Below, piece by piece: positions 49,184-52,383 of a DNA stretch of 52,383 nt. Origin of the DNA: Actinomycetota bacterium (lineage in GTDB: Bacteria; Actinomycetota; Thermoleophilia; Gaiellales; Gaiellaceae); NCBI GenBank assembly GCA_004366385.1, contig SIRU01000032.1, positions 1-52,383 of the forward strand. Direction: 5' to 3'. How positions within the stretch are numbered: the first letter of the stretch is position 1; each line of letters starts with the position of its first letter. A program made the position numbers and the translations under genes. The notes under the pieces are model-generated. The model was not told the DNA's origin. It did not search any database and was given only the letters and a program-made list of their open reading frames with translations.

Positions 49184-49215
49184 CGGCGCATTGTCGCGTG
49201 GGTAGGGTGCGGCCC

Positions 49216-50427
49216 GTGACCGATCCCCGCCAGATCGAGGAGTGGACCGACAAGCTCGCGGAGCTCGCCGTCACCGGCGCCAACGTCCAACCGGGCCAGC
49301 TCGTCGCCGTGACGAGCTTCGTCGGCAAGGAGTACCTCGCGCGCAAGGTCGCGGCGGCCGCGTACCGGCGCGGAGCGAAGTACGTCGACGTCGTCACCTT
49401 CGACCAGTGGGTGAAGCGCGAGCGGCTGCTGCACGCGGCAGAGGACACGCTCGACTACATCCCGCCGTGGATGTCGCAGCGCCTGCTGCACCTCTCGGAG
49501 GTGCACGCGGCGCGCATCACGCTCTCCGGCCCGCATGCGCCGACGGCGCTCGAGGGCGTCGACCCGGCGCGCGCCGGGCGTGACCTGCTCCCGTACCTCC
49601 CCGAGACGGGCACGGTCGTGAACAGCATGACGACGAACTGGAACATCGTCCCGGCCCCGACCCCGGCATGGGCGGAGGCGGTGTACCCGGAACTCGACCC
49701 GCAGGCGGCGTACGAGAAGCTGTGGGAGGACGTGGCCCACATCTGCCGCCTCGACGCGACCGACCCCGGCGAGGCGTGGGTCGAGCGGGTCGCCGAGCTG
49801 AAGTCCAGCGCCGCGCGCCTGAACGACCGCGCGTTCGACGCGATCCGGCTGCACGGCCCGGGCACCGACCTCACGATCGGGCTCCTCCCATCCGCACGCT
49901 GGCAGGCCGGCGACATGAGCACCGTGGACGGGACGCGGCACTTCCCGAACATCCCGACCGAGGAGAACTTCACGACTCCCGACCCGGAGCGCGTCGACGG
50001 CTACGTGAGCGCGACGATGCCGCTCGAGCTCGCGGGCTCGGTGATCTCCGGGATCCGGGTCGAGTTCCAGGGCGGGCGCGCGACCGGGATCGACGCCGAC
50101 CGCGGCGCGGACGCGATCCGCGCGGCCGCGTCCTCGGACGAGGGCGCCTCGAGGCTCGGCGAGCTGGCGCTCGTCGACCGCGAGGGCCGTATCGGCCCGC
50201 TCGGGAGGGTTTTCTTCGACACGCTCATCGACGAGAACGCGGCCTCGCACATCGCGCTCGGCGGCGGCTACGACCACGCCGTCGTGGGCGAGGACGACAA
50301 GAAGCGCGTGAACAAGAGCCGCATCCATGTCGACTTCATGATCGGGAGCAACGCGCTCGCGGTCGACGGCATCACGCGCGACGGGGACGCGGTGCCGGTG
50401 CTCCGCGACGGCGCCTGGCAGATCTAG
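49216..50427 (+). CDS. M29-family metalloaminopeptidase
   Basis: 403 residues from the GTG at 49216 (MTDPRQIEEWTDKLAELAV, matching the family start; two upstream in-frame GTGs at 49198 and 49207 are less likely). All family metal-site segments are present: PTEENFTTPDPERVDG, SRLGELALVD, FDTLIDENAASHIALGGGY, and RIHVDFMIGS. These co-catalytic-metal exopeptidases remove N-terminal residues from peptides. Cytoplasmic, no signal. Divergent from rluB by 32 bases; followed by a small aspartic protease gene. Confidence 0.93.
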   Translation: MTDPRQIEEWTDKLAELAVTGANVQPGQLVAVTSFVGKEYLARKVAAAAYRRGAKYVDVVTFDQWVKRERLLHAAEDTLDYIPPWMSQRLLHLSEVHAARITLSGPHAPTALEGVDPARAGRDLLPYLPETGTVVNSMTTNWNIVPAPTPAWAEAVYPELDPQAAYEKLWEDVAHICRLDATDPGEAWVERVAELKSSAARLNDRAFDAIRLHGPGTDLTIGLLPSARWQAGDMSTVDGTRHFPNIPTEENFTTPDPERVDGYVSATMPLELAGSVISGIRVEFQGGRATGIDADRGADAIRAAASSDEGASRLGELALVDREGRIGPLGRVFFDTLIDENAASHIALGGGYDHAVVGEDDKKRVNKSRIHVDFMIGSNALAVDGITRDGDAVPVLRDGAWQI

Positions 50428-50481
50428 CCGCGTCCGGAACGGCCACTATCGCGCTCACTCGGTGCGGGGTATAAGGAGCGC

Positions 50482-50841
50482 ATGGGAACGTTCCAGGTGA
50501 CGATCGGCGTCGGTAACCAGACGCGCGAGCGCTTCGAGGAAGTCGAAGCGCTGGTCGACACCGGGGCGACCCACACGGTGCTTCCCCGGTCGCTCCTCTC
50601 GGAGCTGGGCATCGTCCCGCACACGCGAGCGCCGTTCGTGATCGCTGACGGCAGCCAGATCGAGCTCGAGATCGGCCGGGCCTGGGTTCGCATCGACGGG
50701 CAGGAGGAGCTCTCACTCGTCGTCTTCGGCGACACGGCGTTGCTCGGTGCCGTGACGCTCGAGGAGCTCCGGCTTGCTCCCGATCCCGTCTCGCAACGAC
50801 TGGTGCCCGTCCCCGCGCTGCTGATGCGCGTCGCCGCCTAA
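50482..50841 (+). CDS. small retropepsin-like aspartic protease (clan AA)
   Basis: 119 residues. The catalytic motif is LVDTGATHTVLP near residue 25, with a second hydrophobic-hydrophobic-Gly segment (AFLLGAVTLEEL-like, LLGAVTLEELRL) that would form the flap-side psi loop. Such single-domain proteins act as dimers. ATG with AAGGAG eight bases upstream. No signal peptide. It is 54 bases after the M29 aminopeptidase, so a shared peptide-turnover role is possible but unproven. Confidence 0.85.
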   Translation: MGTFQVTIGVGNQTRERFEEVEALVDTGATHTVLPRSLLSELGIVPHTRAPFVIADGSQIELEIGRAWVRIDGQEELSLVVFGDTALLGAVTLEELRLAPDPVSQRLVPVPALLMRVAA

Positions 50842-50855
50842 GGCGAGCCTGGCCG

Positions 50856-51458
50856 CTACGAGGCGCGGCTCTCGGCGACCTCGAGCAGCCGCGTGCGAAG
50901 CTCGGTCGCGTCCTCGCCGAGGTCGTCGAGTCGCGGCAGCGCCGCGAGCGACTCGAGGCCGAACACGCGCTCGAAGAGCGGCGTCGTCTTGTAGCGCACC
51001 GCGCCGCCCGGGCCGCTCTCGCGCCCGGCCTCCGAGATCAGCCCGCGCTCGACGAGGCTCGCGACGGCCGAGTCGGCCGCGACGCCGCGGATCCGCGCGA
51101 CCTCCGGCCGCGAGCACGGCCCGAGGTACGCGACGATCGCGAGGGTCTCCAGCGCCGCCGGGGACAGCCCGCGCTCGACCGGCCGCTCGAAGAGCCGCGA
51201 GCACGCGTCCGCCGCCTCACGGCTCGCGCGGAACGCGTAGCCGCCCGCGACCTCCTCGAGCACGATCCCGCTCCGAGGCTCGGAGAAACGCTCGCGCACG
51301 AGCCCGAGCGCCGTCTCGACGCGCTCCGGGTCGTCGTCCGCCGCCTCCGCGAGCTCCGCCACGGTCAGCGGCGCCGAGGCAACGACGAGCAGCGCCTCGA
51401 CCGTCCGGGCGAGCTTGTCGACGGGGTTGGCGGCGATCAGGCGGAGCGTCGAGTCCAC
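50856..51458 (-). CDS. scpB: segregation and condensation protein B
   Basis: 200 residues from the GTG at 51458, which has AAAGGA eight bases upstream. Tandem winged helices: VDKLARTVEALLVVASAPLTVAELAEA and LSPAALETLAIVAYLGPCSRPEVARIRGV, the second being the ScpB signature. It binds ScpA to bridge SMC heads. The start lies 22 bases inside scpA, so the two are coupled. It partners the short-armed SMC at 3.9-6.6 kb. Confidence 0.95.
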   Translation of the reverse strand: MDSTLRLIAANPVDKLARTVEALLVVASAPLTVAELAEAADDDPERVETALGLVRERFSEPRSGIVLEEVAGGYAFRASREAADACSRLFERPVERGLSPAALETLAIVAYLGPCSRPEVARIRGVAADSAVASLVERGLISEAGRESGPGGAVRYKTTPLFERVFGLESLAALPRLDDLGEDATELRTRLLEVAESRAS

Positions 51459-52198
51459 GTGTCGATCCTTTCTACGTCGGCCTTCGTGATCCTTATCGGG
51501 GCGAAGGGAGCGGCCTGGCTGATGGCCACCTCCCCCGCTTTGCGCAGCTCGAGCAGCGCGAGGAACGCGACCGCCTGCTCGACCCGCGAGAGCCCGTGCA
51601 CCTCGCTGTCGAAGTCGAAGCGCCGCCGCCGCGAGAGCAGCGCGCGGAACCGCTCGAGGAACTGGGCGACGGGCGGGAAGCGCAGCGCCATGTGGTTCAG
51701 GGAGACGCTCGGCGGCGGGGTCGCGAGCAGGCGGAGCGCGGCGCCGAGCGCTTCGGGGTCCTGCGGCGCGAGCCTCCGCTCCGGCTGCGGCGCGAGCGGG
51801 GCCGGGCCGAGCCGGAAGAAGCGGTCGCGCTCCGAGACGAGCCGCTCGGCGAGCCACGCGGCCGCCTCCTTCATGCGCCGGTACTCGGCGAGGCGCCGCG
51901 CAAGCTCCTCCGCGGCCTCCTCCGGCTCGAGCGCGTCCAGCTCCGCCGCCTCGTCGGGGAAGAGCGCGCGCGCCTTCAGCTCGAGGAGCGCGGAGATGAG
52001 GACGAGGAACTCGCCGCAGGCGTCCAGGTCGACCTCGTCGCGCTCGGCGAGCACCTCCAGGAACGCGAGCACCACTCCCGCGAGATCGACGTCGCGCGGC
52101 TCGAGGTCCTCGGAGAGGAGGAGCGTCAGGAGGAGGTCGAACGGGCCCTCGAACGCGTCGAGGTCGAGCGCGAGCTCCCGCACGGGCGTCGCAGGCAC
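51437..52198 (-). CDS. scpA: segregation and condensation protein A (kleisin)
   Basis: 253 residues with FEGPFDLLLTLLLSEDLEPRDVDLAGV at the N-terminus (SMC neck-binding), EFLVLISALLELKARALFP, and a C-terminal winged helix (SRVEQAVAFLALLELRKAGEVAISQAAPFAPI) that binds the SMC cap. GTG start. Only nine bases separate it from the gene at the window edge. Confidence 0.96.
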   Translation of the reverse strand: MPATPVRELALDLDAFEGPFDLLLTLLLSEDLEPRDVDLAGVVLAFLEVLAERDEVDLDACGEFLVLISALLELKARALFPDEAAELDALEPEEAAEELARRLAEYRRMKEAAAWLAERLVSERDRFFRLGPAPLAPQPERRLAPQDPEALGAALRLLATPPPSVSLNHMALRFPPVAQFLERFRALLSRRRRFDFDSEVHGLSRVEQAVAFLALLELRKAGEVAISQAAPFAPIRITKADVERIDTWTRRSA

Positions 52199-52207
52199 GG
52201 GCAGAGG

Positions 52208-52383
52208 CTAGTCGCGCAGTCGGAGGTCGTCGGCGAGCTGCTGCGCCTCGTCGAGCTCGAGCTCGCCCTCGATCCGATACGCGACGCCGCCCTCGTCCCA
52301 GAGCAGCACGTTCCGCGCGAGGCGCGCGCTGTCCTCGAGCATGTTCCCGTCGGCGTCGACGCGGAAGAGGAAGTGCGGCTTGC
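52208..52383 (-). CDS. C-terminal fragment, DUF4367/sigma-E-regulator-like exported protein
   Basis: 58 codons are visible, ending RIEGELELDEAQQLADDLRLRD; the rest lies beyond the right edge. The segment NVLLWDEGGVAYRIEGELELDEAQQLA matches the tail of DUF4367 or RseB-like outer-membrane-lipoprotein-sorting folds found in actinobacterial anti-sigma partners. Assignment rests on this tail only. It ends just upstream of scpA on the same strand. Confidence 0.55.
   Translation of the reverse strand, partial: KPHFLFRVDADGNMLEDSARLARNVLLWDEGGVAYRIEGELELDEAQQLADDLRLRD

Noticed and set aside
1-52383. CRISPR array, prophage, integron or defence island
   Set aside because: No regularly spaced repeats, cas, integrase, capsid or restriction genes were seen; the only toxin-antitoxin locus is the single VapBC-type pair.

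Overview
This window is a strongly GC-rich stretch of bacterial chromosome with G or C at almost every third codon position. It appears to come from a deep-branching actinobacterium, most like the Thermoleophilia/Gaiellales. The lineage call is an inference. It rests on an actinobacterial gene neighbourhood (rpmB, asp23, fakA, recG, rsmD, coaD, a SepIVA-like gene, DUF177, rpmF, plsX, acpP, rnc, smc, ftsY), frequent GTG starts, and many 4-base ATGA/GTGA/TTGA overlaps. There are no rRNA or tRNA genes, no CRISPR array, no complete insertion sequence and no phage genes. Almost everything is housekeeping.

Layout, left to right. A truncated NTPase-TPR regulator and two small hypotheticals (1-2850) precede the minus-strand block ftsY, smc, rnc, acpP, plsX, rpmF (2964-8797). 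A plus-strand secreted protein gene separates rpmF from its usual partner yceD. A LysR regulator, a SepIVA-like septation protein, coaD and rsmD follow, with a VapBC-type toxin-antitoxin pair coupled to rsmD. Next come a GNAT acetyltransferase, recG, then degV (fakB), a receiver-only response regulator and fakA as one tightly coupled unit, and asp23 and rpmB. The riboflavin genes ribH, ribBA, ribE and ribD lie at 20.0-23.8 kb, then a phosphotransferase, and rsmB, fmt, def and priA (24.9-29.4 kb). A plus-strand accessory block follows (29.6-39.3 kb): an Fe(III)-type ABC importer, an ECF sigma factor with a membrane partner, a DtxR-family regulator, and two coupled ATPase-permease pairs. The right end is again minus-strand core (metK, gpsA, der, plsC, cmk, aroA, rluB, scpB, scpA), interrupted by plus-strand trpS plus a cation exchanger and by an M29 aminopeptidase plus a small aspartic protease.

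How the genes work together. Much of one phosphatidic-acid route is here: acpP, plsX, fakA with fakB, gpsA and plsC, lacking only plsY. Chromosome organisation is represented by smc, scpA and scpB, protein targeting by ftsY, and translation initiation by def and fmt. The iron block looks regulated: two identical-armed palindromes, TGTAAGG-N4-CCTTACA, sit at the starts of the importer ATPase and binding-protein genes, and a DtxR-family repressor gene lies downstream.

The points most worth a second look are the receiver domain wedged between the two fatty-acid-kinase subunits, the iron operators and a second unexplained palindrome pair, a shortened SMC, an rnc gene with no ordinary start codon, a roughly 105-residue acidic extension on lumazine synthase, and several families of dispersed palindromic repeats.
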